From Bythopirellula sp041737835 (lineage in GTDB: Bacteria > Planctomycetota > Planctomycetia > Pirellulales > Lacipirellulaceae), in NCBI GenBank assembly GCA_041737835.1, contig JBGSQY010000018.1: a stretch of 64,000 nucleotides of DNA. One strand, 5' to 3'. Below are positions 8,122 to 17,453 of the stretch, one piece after another (position 1 is the first letter of the stretch; each line of letters opens with the position of its first letter). Under the pieces are notes generated by a model, which was not told where the DNA came from, ran no database searches, and worked only from the letters and a program-made list of their open reading frames with translations. Position numbers and translations under genes: made by a program.

Positions 8122-9908
8122 CGGCCTTGGATTAGGAGCGCTACGCCGCAAGCGGCTAGGAGCAATGCCGTGGGTTCGGGGATGGCGGCGAACACGTTGA
8201 GATTGCTGTCGTTGTAGCTGGCTTGCCAAGCTGTGAGACCCGCCGGTGTTTTGTCGACTCGCTGCCAGGCGAGAAAGTCACGGCCGTCGATGTCACCATC
8301 GTTGTCGAAATCACCCGGCATGCTTCCGAGGTCGGCTAAGAACAGTGAACTGCCGTTGCTTGGGTTGGCAAAATGAATTTGGAACGCGAGTTGATGCTCG
8401 GAGTTCCATGCCGTGCCGAATTCCGACTCCAGCGTGAACGCGCTGCGGAACTCCAACAGGAACACTTCATCGTAGCCTTGGCTCTGCAGTAACGATGTGT
8501 TCGTGGCTTGGGCGGCTGGCACCAAATCGCCAGTCAGTGGGTGAACCCAATCGCCGACCTTCACCACAAGTTCCAATTCGTTATCCGCGTTTTGTGCCCA
8601 GATACCCGTTGACTCCGCCAAGGGAACGCCACCACCAGTGACCGCCCCCATGAAAGCGATCTGCCCGGTTGCGTTGATGGAGTAGTCCGTGAAATCTTGA
8701 AACACGGCCCCGGTGGGCAGTCCTGGTGCCTGTCGACCCATCCGTGTGACCATGTCGACACCATCGACGGTCGCGCGAAATAGGCCATGATCATTGTTGA
8801 AATTAACGCCCGTGCCTTCTAATTGGCCGCGGAAGAGAATGTGCCCGGAATCGCTGAGCCGCAGTTGATCGTAAGTTCCAAAGTCAGCAAACCGAACGCC
8901 AGCAGTCCCCACGGGTGCAGGGTCATTTCCTTCAAGAACCATCTGCAAATTGCCCGGCGTGCCGAGCCAGATCGAATCATTGAAATTCGTGAGATGCGCA
9001 CCAAAAGCGATCTGGCCTGAATTGTTGATCACCGGCTCGGTGTCAATAAGAAAGAACTCTTCACCAGGGACACCCGGCGCGGAAGTGTTTTCGCGTACTA
9101 AGAGCTGCAAGTTTCCCGGCGTGCCGGTCCAGATCGTCCGGCCATAGACTGAGCCCGAAGTATTCGTGATCGTCGCGGCAAAGGCCAGCTTGCCCGACGA
9201 ATTCAAAACGGGGGATTCTGATGGAGGCAAGAACGGGAGAAAATAACTGCCCGCGGGCAAACCGGCGCCCGTGGGAACAGGGCTATCCTCCATAGCAACC
9301 ACAGCAAGATTCCCTGGCGAGCCGTACCACAGAGCACTTTTATTGTTTGAAGCGGATCCGGTAAATGCAACTTTGCCGTTGTCGCTCACGGCGACGCTCG
9401 ACGCATCGATGTCATCGATCATGTAGGGCGACCCACTCACCGCCACATTCGTGCGGGCAACAAGCTGAAGGTTCCCAGCCGTGCCCAGCCACAAACCATT
9501 CGATTGATCGAAATTGCCGGTGACACGCGCGTTGATCAACAGTTGCCCCGCATTGTTGATCAGCGGATCAAGACCAAAGCTTTCAAATTGTTGCGTCGTG
9601 CCTGGTGCGCTGTTTCCTACGCGAGCAATCAGCTGGGGCAGAGTAGCCGAGCCGCCCCAAACGGTTTCTGAGTTACCACCCGAGAGTGTGGTGGGATCAA
9701 GAAATGAATGGAATGCCACTTGGCCATGATTGTTCAGCACGGGTGGCTGCAAGGTAAAATGGTTGGCGCCGGGTTGGCCAGGGATGCCGGGTGCTGGGCC
9801 AGAAACTCCCGCGATGCGCTGAAGTTCCGCCGAATTGATCGGCCTGAGGAAGCCAAGTATTCCGCAGAGACATACGGAAACGCGAAAAATTTGTAGCCAA
9901 TGTTTCAT
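8106..9908 (-). CDS. PEP-CTERM protein with NxxGxxAF tandem repeats and a dockerin-like motif
   Basis: 600 aa. An N-terminal signal peptide ends near residue 27 (LRPINSAEL). The body is built of repeats of about 60-70 residues, each with a motif such as NNHGQVAFHS, NNAGQLLINA or NNSGQIAFGA. Near the end comes GDFDNDGDIDGRDFLAWQR, an EF-hand/dockerin-like calcium loop, then the PEP-CTERM anchor: AAIPEPTALLLAACGVALL and a basic tail (GRHFVR). In known systems exosortase cleaves this tail; no exosortase is in this window. The repeats may form a beta-propeller-like surface protein. The substrate is unknown. Same architecture as the protein at 26937-28733. Confidence 0.85.
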   Translation of the reverse strand: MKHWLQIFRVSVCLCGILGFLRPINSAELQRIAGVSGPAPGIPGQPGANHFTLQPPVLNNHGQVAFHSFLDPTTLSGGNSETVWGGSATLPQLIARVGNSAPGTTQQFESFGLDPLINNAGQLLINARVTGNFDQSNGLWLGTAGNLQLVARTNVAVSGSPYMIDDIDASSVAVSDNGKVAFTGSASNNKSALWYGSPGNLAVVAMEDSPVPTGAGLPAGSYFLPFLPPSESPVLNSSGKLAFAATITNTSGSVYGRTIWTGTPGNLQLLVRENTSAPGVPGEEFFLIDTEPVINNSGQIAFGAHLTNFNDSIWLGTPGNLQMVLEGNDPAPVGTAGVRFADFGTYDQLRLSDSGHILFRGQLEGTGVNFNNDHGLFRATVDGVDMVTRMGRQAPGLPTGAVFQDFTDYSINATGQIAFMGAVTGGGVPLAESTGIWAQNADNELELVVKVGDWVHPLTGDLVPAAQATNTSLLQSQGYDEVFLLEFRSAFTLESEFGTAWNSEHQLAFQIHFANPSNGSSLFLADLGSMPGDFDNDGDIDGRDFLAWQRVDKTPAGLTAWQASYNDSNLNVFAAIPEPTALLLAACGVALLIQGRHFVR

Positions 9909-10068
9909 CGGTGAAGTTCCGGCAATCAGCGATGCAAGAAGACCAAGACGACAAGTTAAGTAATTAGCGACTTACCGAGAGCCTTTATTTTAGTTAATCT
10001 TGCGGCACGGTTATAGGTTTAATATTTGCATAGCCGGTTGTTTCGCTCGCACCGGACGCCACTCGAAG

Positions 10069-10416
10069 ATGCCGACGATCGCTCCCGAATCGCTAGTTCT
10101 GCTGACTTACATGCTGGTGGGCGGGGTGTTGGTGCTATTAGGTTTGCCGCTTTATTTTCGCAAGATCCCGCCGAATCGGTTCTACGGTTTTCGCACTGCC
10201 CGCACTTTGGCTGATCCCAAAGTCTGGTATCCCGTGAATCGCGTCACCGGCGGCTGGATGGTGGTGACGGGGGCGGTCACCGCGGGGGTCGCCACCTGGG
10301 CCCAGCGAGCAGGATACAACGTCCCCTTTGCGGCGATGGTCAATTTAATCACGTTTTCAGTCGGAATGTTGTTGATGCTGATCCATAGCATCGTCACCCT
10401 CTGGAACATAAAGTAA
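10069..10416 (+). CDS. SdpI-family small membrane protein
   Basis: 115 aa with about three hydrophobic segments (near 8-25, 60-78 and 92-110). The motif KIPPNRFYGFRTARTL, then WYPVNRVTGGWMV, is the conserved core of the SdpI/YhfL group. SdpI in Bacillus gives immunity to the SdpC toxin; many relatives have no toxin partner and an unknown role, and no SdpC-like gene is visible here. I chose ATG 10069 because the upstream in-frame residues are not conserved-looking. Confidence 0.75.
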   Translation: MPTIAPESLVLLTYMLVGGVLVLLGLPLYFRKIPPNRFYGFRTARTLADPKVWYPVNRVTGGWMVVTGAVTAGVATWAQRAGYNVPFAAMVNLITFSVGMLLMLIHSIVTLWNIK

Positions 10417-10580
10417 GCTTTGCTGATCACTCTGCCGGTACACTGGAAGGGGCTAGGGAGGGTTTATAAGGCGCATTTTGAAACTTACCTAACCGCATGG
10501 ACTCCCCCCTCCCCTAACCCCTCCCCCGAGTACTGGGGAGGGGGACTAAGTTAACCACTAACCCACGAGATAACCCTGCC
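10417..10580. repeat. CCCCTCCC-rich intergenic repeat
   Basis: Short spacer with GGAAGGGGCTAGGGAGGG (10446-10463) and later CTCCCCCCTCCCCTAACC followed by CCTCCCCC and GGGGAGGGGG up to about 10549. The two halves are partly complementary, as in other dispersed palindromic repeats. No gene is seen. Confidence 0.45.
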
Positions 10581-11369
10581 TTGGCCGCCACTTTTCGCTT
10601 TTATTGGCGCATCTTCGCAATGCTCGTGAACACGTTCGTGTGTTGGTCGTTCTTTGCCCTCAACTGCTTGTTGGCGGGAAAACAAAAACGCACACAAGTG
10701 ATCAATCGCTGGGTCCCACTTTGGGCACGTATCAATCTGTTGATCTTTCGGATTCGCGTTCTGCCGGCTGGCCAGTTATATGATGCTGACAAACTCATAC
10801 CGGGTCGCGATAGCAAAGGCCGAGGACGCATCTTTATTTCCAACCATCGATCAGGGCTCGATATCCCCTTGCTCCTTTCCTTGGTCGAAGCCCACTGCAT
10901 TAGCCGACATGACTTGGCGAACTGGCCAATCATCGGCCGTGGCGCGCGAAGCATCGGCACGCTCTTCGTCGATCGCGAGTCACGTCGCAGCGGGGCGGCC
11001 GTGCTCAAAGAAGTTGGTCATGCTATTGAAAACGGCGAAGGAGTGGCCATGTTCCCCGAGGGAACATCGTATGGGGGCGATGAGGTCCGCGAATTTCGCA
11101 ACGGTGCCTTCAACGCGGCCCGGCGTGCCAACGCCCAACTCGTGCCGATTGGACTCGCCTACAGCGATGAAGCAGCCTACTTTTTTCACGAGGCATTCAT
11201 CGACCACGCCAAGCGGCTCACGATGGTCAAGTCGATGAGCGTGGCCGTCGAATTCGGCGAGCCAATTGAGTTTGGCGATTTGACGACGCCCGAAGTCATC
11301 CAGCGAGCGCATGCCCAGGTGCAGGAGTTGGTGAATCGTGCGAGGAAAAGATTGGACGAGAATCCTTAA
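10581..11369 (+). CDS. 1-acylglycerol-3-phosphate acyltransferase-like (PlsC family)
   Basis: About 262 aa with a hydrophobic N-terminus. The acyltransferase motif I is NHRSGLD (His89, Asp94) and motif III is FPEGTSYGG near residue 159. PlsC enzymes add the second acyl chain to lysophosphatidic acid at the inner membrane. The start is TTG at 10581 or ATG at 10620; the ATG form still includes all motifs. A second PlsC-like gene lies at 31028, so substrate roles may be divided. Confidence 0.85.
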   Translation: MAATFRFYWRIFAMLVNTFVCWSFFALNCLLAGKQKRTQVINRWVPLWARINLLIFRIRVLPAGQLYDADKLIPGRDSKGRGRIFISNHRSGLDIPLLLSLVEAHCISRHDLANWPIIGRGARSIGTLFVDRESRRSGAAVLKEVGHAIENGEGVAMFPEGTSYGGDEVREFRNGAFNAARRANAQLVPIGLAYSDEAAYFFHEAFIDHAKRLTMVKSMSVAVEFGEPIEFGDLTTPEVIQRAHAQVQELVNRARKRLDENP

Positions 11370-11460
11370 ACGCTCCAATTCACATGTTCTCGCTTGTCTA
11401 GCACGTCTGAGGTATAACAGCTCGAACTACCAGACCGAGAAGTACGCTTTGTGGCAGCAA

Positions 11461-12618
11461 TTACAAGCCTAGCCTTTTTCTGAGCAGGAATAAACCGATA
11501 CTCGGAAGGATCATCAGTACTAGTGCTGAAGGCTCTGGAACGGCGATCACGGCGAGCCAACTCTCTTTAAATCCAGCGGGATTAATTCCTACCCCTGTAA
11601 TGATTCGACCATCAGCCGAAGCGGCGACAGCCTGTGTTAGCGTCCAACCTGTGAGGTCGATGCCTTCAGTGGACAGTATGTCATAAACAAGTCGCCAGCC
11701 GTTCGCCTCCGTCCAAACTGCTGCTTGCGAAGTGAACGACGATTCAATATCGAGCGATCCGACGATCGTCGACGCATCTGCCGAGAGATTCAGAGCCGTG
11801 CTACCATCGAAGCCGTTGGGAACACCAATGGAAAACAGACCGGCTCCCTCGGTCCAAAGGAAAGCTTCCCTGAGACTCGATGCGAAGTACTCGGTATTTC
11901 CGACAATTATCGCACCACTTTCAGATACGGCTCTCGCAACAGTCAACTCCTCCTGTATGGCGGGATCAATCAAGAAGTCATCCGTGCCACCGCCCTTCCA
12001 TGCATAGGCAAAAGTTGTAGGAAAAACTGTCACATTTCCCACCATTACGGAACCATCACCGGAAACACCATACGCCGAGCTTTCGTCCTGATAGAGTTCT
12101 GGTTGTGGTAAATCCGTAGGCCCTGACGCACCGGTCCATCGAATGGCCACTTGACCGGCACCGCGGGAACGTCCAACAATCACCGAGCCATCGGAAGACA
12201 CGTCAAACGCTTCGCCAAAAGAAGGAAAAGTAATCGGATAAAAAAGACTTACCAAACTCCCGGAATCGGTCCAACGGAAAGCCTCAAATCCTCCTGCGCC
12301 GGTGCCGCGCCCAACTATGGTTGAACCGTCGAGCGATATGGCGTTGGCGCGGCTTTGGAACACACCTCCCGCTATGTCCCCCAGCCCTTCCATTCCTGCT
12401 TGGTTTGTCCAGCGGAAAGCTTCCTCGCTACCATTCGCCGAGGTACTGTAGCCCACGACAATTGTCCCGTCACCAGAGATATCCGTCGCGGTGCTGGAGA
12501 AGATTCCTCCGTTCAAATCTCCAAGCGGAACAAAACTGAAAGCTAAAACTCTTGTCGCAAGAAGGTTCGCACTCGTGGCCAGAATGAAGAAAAAGATAGC
12601 ATGTTTTCGAACATTCAT
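11461..12618 (-). CDS. HAF-repeat PEP-CTERM protein
   Basis: 385 aa. A signal peptide covers about residues 1-26 (ends TRVLAFS). Repeats of the extracellular HAF type follow: FVPLGDLNGGIFSSTATDIS, DGTIVVGYS, AFRWT, then GLGDIAGGVFQSRANAISL and so on, giving SxDGSxIVG and AFRWT units through the protein. The C-terminus AVPEPSALVLMILPSIGLFL plus RKRLGL is a PEP-CTERM sorting tail. Expected to be exported and processed by exosortase. The role is unknown. Convergent with the PlsC-like gene. Confidence 0.85.
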   Translation of the reverse strand: MNVRKHAIFFFILATSANLLATRVLAFSFVPLGDLNGGIFSSTATDISGDGTIVVGYSTSANGSEEAFRWTNQAGMEGLGDIAGGVFQSRANAISLDGSTIVGRGTGAGGFEAFRWTDSGSLVSLFYPITFPSFGEAFDVSSDGSVIVGRSRGAGQVAIRWTGASGPTDLPQPELYQDESSAYGVSGDGSVMVGNVTVFPTTFAYAWKGGGTDDFLIDPAIQEELTVARAVSESGAIIVGNTEYFASSLREAFLWTEGAGLFSIGVPNGFDGSTALNLSADASTIVGSLDIESSFTSQAAVWTEANGWRLVYDILSTEGIDLTGWTLTQAVAASADGRIITGVGINPAGFKESWLAVIAVPEPSALVLMILPSIGLFLLRKRLGL

Positions 12619-12653
12619 AACTTCTGCATCCCACTAAGAAATTCCAGTGTCAA

Positions 12654-12722
12654 CAAAAAAACGCTGACGGCCGATGCCCGAGCTTCAAAGCTCGATAAGG
12701 CAAAGGCCGACAGCGTTTTCTC
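12654..12722 (-). terminator. Intrinsic terminator for the CotH-family gene
   Basis: Read on the minus strand: AAAACGCTGTCGGCC pairs with GGCCGTCAGCGTTTT. Inside, CGAGCTT and AAGCTCG form a second perfect stem. The outer stem runs into a T-run (seen as AAAAAAA at 12654-12660 on the plus strand). It lies about 110 bp past the stop of the 12833-16213 gene and just before the next minus-strand gene, so it separates the two units. Confidence 0.75.
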
Positions 12723-12832
12723 AGTAGCAAAATTACCGTAATGTTTTTTTGACAAGTGGCAAACTGCCAAGATCAATTACAAATGATTTTAAGCTCCGCT
12801 ACTACCTGTCGCAAGATTTCAGCCAATTTTTC

Positions 12833-15800
12833 TTAACCAAAAACTCTCTCGAGCAATTCCTCGCTCAACCATACCACTTCAAGCTCGGCAGGATCGTCAA
12901 GCACCCCGCTTGTGTCATCTTCGTTAGTTAGAGAATACACTGGGGCATCGAAAAGTTCGCTGTCAGCTTCATAAGCGCTGAAGGCTGGGATCTGCAACTC
13001 TTCAGAAAGTGTGCTAACTTCTTCGTCCTCGTCGGCACCCAGGCTCTCAAACAAAGCTGCGTCAATCAGTGCCGCTGAAAGTGCTGCTTGTTGCGGCTCG
13101 TCAAAGACCGTGATTGCTGAAACCTGCGCGACAATCGGCTGTGTGCCATAGTTGTCCTGCCAAATTTCCAAATCACCAGCATCAATCGTCCCGCTGCCGT
13201 CGCCATCAGCGCCGCTTCCTGCGGGCACAGCCGCTGTGCCAAATGACCGTTGCCAGGCCAAAAAGTCGCGGCCATCGATGTCGCCATCGTTGTCGTAATC
13301 ACCTTGCGACGGCGGTGTTCCATAACTCATCGTCGCGACCGTGGCAGCGGCTTTGTTTTTCAGAGTCAACTCGCCGTAGCTGTTATTCAATTCGCCGTCG
13401 TAGTTGCCTTGGATAAACAGTTTTTGCCCGCCCCGGGGTCCTGTCGTGCGCGCTTTGAATTCCGTCACGTCGGCAACAAGATAATAGGTCGAATTCGCAG
13501 GGATGACCGTTCCCCCTTTAAAGGTGTAGTTTACGCTGCCCGAAACAGTCCACCCTGAGATATCGACGGCCGTGCTGCTATTATTCAAAAGCGTAATAAA
13601 CTCTTGCTTTTGATTGCCGCTTGAGGATGCATACTCAGCACTGATCAACACATTGGGGAGTGCCGTCTGCGATGTCGGAATACTCGACAAGCTGTTGAGA
13701 TAAGTCTTTCGTTTCGCAAGAAAATCAGCCTGCACACGAGCCACAGATTGGGCGGGCGTTTCAAACGCCATTCCCGCCGCGGTGCCCCAAATGTTGCGAT
13801 CAATCGCCGCATCCGCACCAATCTCGGCCATCAAATCGCTGATGCGCTGCACGACGTCGCTGCTGGCAATGTTTTGACCCACGGGCCCATAGAACTCGTC
13901 AATCAAAGATCGCAACCTGCGCGTGTACATCTGGGTGAACTGCGGATAGGCAATCAACCGGTCCATCAAATGGTTGCCGCCCATATAAACGTACAAGCCA
14001 TCGTTCCAAATGAGATCGTCGTCGAAATAATTTTCGCTGGGATTCCATTGATGCCCAAAGCTCAAATCCATATCCCAAGGCAGGATGGACCACTGCTCGG
14101 TCAAGTTTGTATCACGATAAAGATAATGGTTCTTCTGGCCGTAATCGCGATTTCCGATCAGCGTCTGGATTGCGAAATAATTGGCCCAGCTCGCCAAATC
14201 AAGATTGTCGGCGACCCAAATCTGTCCCTGATTGGTGCTGAGCCACGCCGAGTCGATGAGTGCCTGTAGATCGCTGCTGTCCTCGTCCTTGCGAGTCTTC
14301 TTTTCGACTTCAAATGTTGTTGAGTTGAATCCGTTGCCCATTTTGTAGAGCGCGCCATCGGGATCGAGACCAACCCGCTCTAAGTATTCTGACTGCGCTT
14401 CTTCAACGAGGTCGTACATCCCGTAGTAAGCTCCGTTGCGATACACGACCGTTGAATAGGCCAACAAACCCGGACCACCGGCAGCCGTGTACAACTCGTA
14501 CGCCATCGTGTTTCGATAGTACGTTTTGTCGGTGAAGTTCGTGAGCAAATTGAAATCGCTCACTTCGCCGAGTGCTGCGTCGAATTCAAATTTCAGGCCA
14601 CTATTGGCGTCGAAATTGAACGACTTCTTCAAGAATTGCGGTTGGGTTGTCGACTGACCGTGCAAGTCGACTTGGACGTTGTCGTAGAAAGTACCATCGA
14701 TGTAAAGCGAAGTCCGTGTCCCAACATCCGTGGCGGCAGCGTTCGTATCCTGTACGAACCAGTGGATCACCGGCAAGTCGGTCGTGATGCCTGGCACGGC
14801 GATCACCGTACCGTAGTACTGCGGCGAATCCAATTCATCGAGGTAACTCGGACCTCGCCCCACGATGCCAGTGGTGTCGGCAGCGGTCACGTACCAGCGG
14901 ACCATCTGTCCCGCTGAAAAGGAATTACTTGGGATCTGTGCCGTAAACACGTTATCGCCGGCCACAGCATCACCCGCGGTAACGCCATCGTCGAACATCG
15001 TGACTTGCACTTCGCTGCCATACATCACGCGGTAATTTAGTCGCACGCTGGAACCATTGACCGGCGCGAGGAATGATTCGATATCGGCGGTGACCGTGAT
15101 CGCCTGCCCGGCCACGGGCTGCGTGGGGGTGAAGACCGACGCATCGATGCGCGGTCCGAGCTGCATAATGCTGCTGTTGGGCTGGCCGGGCGTTGGCACG
15201 GCCAAGTATCCGATCGTCGCGGCACTTGCCTGGGCGGTCAGTATGGGATGCATCAACAAATCGCTACTGAAACTGCCCGAATTGAGCGCATGGATCGCCA
15301 AGACATTCTTGCCAGTTTGCAAGAACGGCAACGCGGAATTGAGATTGAATGTTTCACCAGCCGCCGCGAGATTGTCGTCGCGAATGCCCGTCGCCACAGA
15401 ATTCCACACGGGGCTAGCTGGCGCCAGACTACTGGTGATGAGATTGCCATTGATGTAGATCGCGACGCCATCGTCGTACTTCAAATTCATGCTGAGCGCG
15501 GTAATCGCTGCCGCATTAGTAAGGTCGAACTCTGCGCGCACATACACTGACGTTGTGCCGAAAGGCAACTGTGTACTGATCAGCGAGTTGTAATCCACGC
15601 CCGAGGGGTTCGTATCGTAACCGATGGCGGCTTTACCAGGAGAAAATCCATTGGCCACGGGATCGAAATTTATGTTCGTCCACGTCGTTCCAAGTGTTCC
15701 ATTCGTTGGGATGAGATACGTTGCGGCACTATCGCCGTTCACCACCACGTCGCTCACACCGTAGGAAATATCGGTAAGCTGAGGTGGATAATCGTCGCCA

Positions 15801-16213
15801 TCGGGTCCAAACTGACTGAGAATCGGGCCATTCGGGGCGGCAAGAACGACGTCTTCGCCGTCGGCGGAGAGCTTGTAATTGGTGTGATGATAGCCAAGGG
15901 GATCGATCGTGTTAGCATCTGAGGCAAACACGACGAGATACTGGCCGGGGTTGAGGATTGTCGACGTGGGGAACGACCATTTCGTATAGTTGTTGACGCT
16001 GTCGCTGAGATAGTAACCCTGCAAATCGATTGGCTCGTCACCAATATTCGTGAGCTCAATCCAATCCGACTCCTGGCCGAAACCGTCGGAAAGCGTGTCG
16101 TTGTTGCTGGCCATGAACTCGGAAATGATCGGCTGAGCGGCCAACATCATCCGATTCTCTAATAGCTCGAAACCGTGCATCGCACGGCGCGTTACATTAC
16201 TTCGTCTTCGCAT
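12833..16213 (-). CDS. Large secreted CotH-kinase-family protein with lamin-tail domains and dockerin
   Basis: 1126 aa. The N-terminus FELLENRMMLAAQPIISEFM resembles the planctomycete LEPR-XLL export signature, fused to a lamin-tail domain (SDWIELTNIGDEPIDLQGYYL, about residues 28-130). A beta-sandwich region follows, then a CotH-like domain around 480-800 with SLYIDGTFYDNVQVDLHGQS, NRDYGQKNHYLYRD and WSILPWDMDLSFGHQW. A second lamin-tail segment comes at about 860-960 (ALPNVLISAEYASS). Next is a dockerin-like pair, DYDNDGDIDGRDFLAWQR and DGDGSGTIDAGDLEIWQ, and an acidic C-terminal stretch. CotH in Bacillus is a spore-coat protein kinase; whether this one phosphorylates is not shown. No PEP-CTERM tail is present. 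Confidence 0.85.
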   Translation of the reverse strand: MRRRSNVTRRAMHGFELLENRMMLAAQPIISEFMASNNDTLSDGFGQESDWIELTNIGDEPIDLQGYYLSDSVNNYTKWSFPTSTILNPGQYLVVFASDANTIDPLGYHHTNYKLSADGEDVVLAAPNGPILSQFGPDGDDYPPQLTDISYGVSDVVVNGDSAATYLIPTNGTLGTTWTNINFDPVANGFSPGKAAIGYDTNPSGVDYNSLISTQLPFGTTSVYVRAEFDLTNAAAITALSMNLKYDDGVAIYINGNLITSSLAPASPVWNSVATGIRDDNLAAAGETFNLNSALPFLQTGKNVLAIHALNSGSFSSDLLMHPILTAQASAATIGYLAVPTPGQPNSSIMQLGPRIDASVFTPTQPVAGQAITVTADIESFLAPVNGSSVRLNYRVMYGSEVQVTMFDDGVTAGDAVAGDNVFTAQIPSNSFSAGQMVRWYVTAADTTGIVGRGPSYLDELDSPQYYGTVIAVPGITTDLPVIHWFVQDTNAAATDVGTRTSLYIDGTFYDNVQVDLHGQSTTQPQFLKKSFNFDANSGLKFEFDAALGEVSDFNLLTNFTDKTYYRNTMAYELYTAAGGPGLLAYSTVVYRNGAYYGMYDLVEEAQSEYLERVGLDPDGALYKMGNGFNSTTFEVEKKTRKDEDSSDLQALIDSAWLSTNQGQIWVADNLDLASWANYFAIQTLIGNRDYGQKNHYLYRDTNLTEQWSILPWDMDLSFGHQWNPSENYFDDDLIWNDGLYVYMGGNHLMDRLIAYPQFTQMYTRRLRSLIDEFYGPVGQNIASSDVVQRISDLMAEIGADAAIDRNIWGTAAGMAFETPAQSVARVQADFLAKRKTYLNSLSSIPTSQTALPNVLISAEYASSSGNQKQEFITLLNNSSTAVDISGWTVSGSVNYTFKGGTVIPANSTYYLVADVTEFKARTTGPRGGQKLFIQGNYDGELNNSYGELTLKNKAAATVATMSYGTPPSQGDYDNDGDIDGRDFLAWQRSFGTAAVPAGSGADGDGSGTIDAGDLEIWQDNYGTQPIVAQVSAITVFDEPQQAALSAALIDAALFESLGADEDEEVSTLSEELQIPAFSAYEADSELFDAPVYSLTNEDDTSGVLDDPAELEVVWLSEELLERVFG

Positions 16214-16384
16214 TGCCTGTCCCTGAGCAGTCGCGGACTCTTGCCGCCTAGCTGAAAAGAAAATCGAGGGGGCGTTTAACCGGCAACGACATAAGCTGTG
16301 CCTCGCGCCACCCTACAGCTTTTAGTATGCACATAATTACGATGCACCACAATAAATCCGCCACCCTATAACCCGTCTGGCATG

Positions 16385-16406
16385 GTGAAACTGGAAACAG
16401 TTTCAC
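16385..16406. repeat. Perfect 9-bp stem-loop with GAAA loop
   Basis: GTGAAACTG-GAAA-CAGTTTCAC. It lies in the 248-bp spacer between the CotH-family gene and the transporter gene (both minus strand). There is no T-run on either side, so termination is doubtful. It may be a structured leader or processed 3' end. Nothing else was recognised in 16214-16461. Confidence 0.5.
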
Positions 16407-16461
16407 GAAGCAATGGGCCTCACTGATCGTGTCTCAGCTTCTCGCGGCACTGAAACTGGCT

Positions 16462-17442
16462 CTAATCAACGGGATCGGCCACCAAGTCATCTGCTGCTGC
16501 TTTCGCTTGTAATCGCTGAGCCAACACCGTATCGATCAACAATTGCTCGACGTGATAAGCAAGCATCGGCAGAATCGCGAGTCCGCCAATGTCGAGAGCG
16601 ATGGCGAGCCCGACCATGAGCGTCTTTTGACTTCCGCCAAACGCGACGGCGATTTTGTCTTCGCGCGCCATGTTCATCCGCCCCGCACTGACAAGACCAA
16701 TCGTCCAAGCGGACAAATGTAAGAGCGCGACGCACACCATCATCAGCACGATTTGCAAAGCCACTTCGCCGAGCTGGCTTTCGAGATTGCGCAGCTGCGT
16801 GCCGCCGTGGACGGCTCCCATGAAGACAATCATCAGCACACCCAGTTGGGCGATGATGCTGAGCCGTTTTTTATGGCGATCAGCCAAGGCAGCCACTGCT
16901 GGAATCAATCGCAAGAGTTGACCAACGATAATGGGCACGACCACCACTTGCAGCAGATTATGGGCCATTGCCGCGAAAGATTCTGTTTCCGATTCATGCC
17001 CAATCAACAGCCAAACCCACGCCGGCGTCACAAGAAAACAAGCCATGTTGGTAATCACAGTCACCAACATGCTCACCGCTTCGCTGCCGCCAGCCATCCG
17101 CGTCCACACCGTCACGGAAGCCATCGAACAAGGTACAGCCGAAGCGATGATGATCCCTGCCGCCAGATCGGCTTGAAAAGCTAAACTCACCGGCCAGGCC
17201 AGCAGCGGCACGATCACAAAAGTAATCAACGTAGCCAGCAGCGAAGGCCCAGGGCGGCGAAGCGAATTCCACATCGCATCAAAGGCGAGTGGTAGCGACA
17301 TCACCAACAGCACCAGCGCGATAATCCAATCTTTAGGAATCGCAAAGGCAAAACGACCGCTGGCGCTGGGGAACGCCATTCCCATCGCCAGCACAATGCC
17401 CAACACAACCAGAAACCAATGGCGTTGCAAAATGGGCCGCAT
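16462..17442 (-). CDS. Bile acid:sodium symporter-like (SBF/BASS) transporter
   Basis: About 326 aa from ATG at 17442, starting MRPILQRHWFLVVLGIVLAM. Roughly ten hydrophobic segments are seen. The crossover motif AGIIIASAVPCSMASVTVWT and the later AFGGSQKTLMVGLAIALDIG are characteristic of SBF-like carriers. The true substrate is unknown; family members move bile acids, organic anions or arsenite. A GTG at 17457 overlapping the upstream TGA is an alternative start. Last gene of the kdsA operon-like group. Confidence 0.8.
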   Translation of the reverse strand: MRPILQRHWFLVVLGIVLAMGMAFPSASGRFAFAIPKDWIIALVLLVMSLPLAFDAMWNSLRRPGPSLLATLITFVIVPLLAWPVSLAFQADLAAGIIIASAVPCSMASVTVWTRMAGGSEAVSMLVTVITNMACFLVTPAWVWLLIGHESETESFAAMAHNLLQVVVVPIIVGQLLRLIPAVAALADRHKKRLSIIAQLGVLMIVFMGAVHGGTQLRNLESQLGEVALQIVLMMVCVALLHLSAWTIGLVSAGRMNMAREDKIAVAFGGSQKTLMVGLAIALDIGGLAILPMLAYHVEQLLIDTVLAQRLQAKAAADDLVADPVD

Positions 17443-17453
17443 GAAAGGAACGA

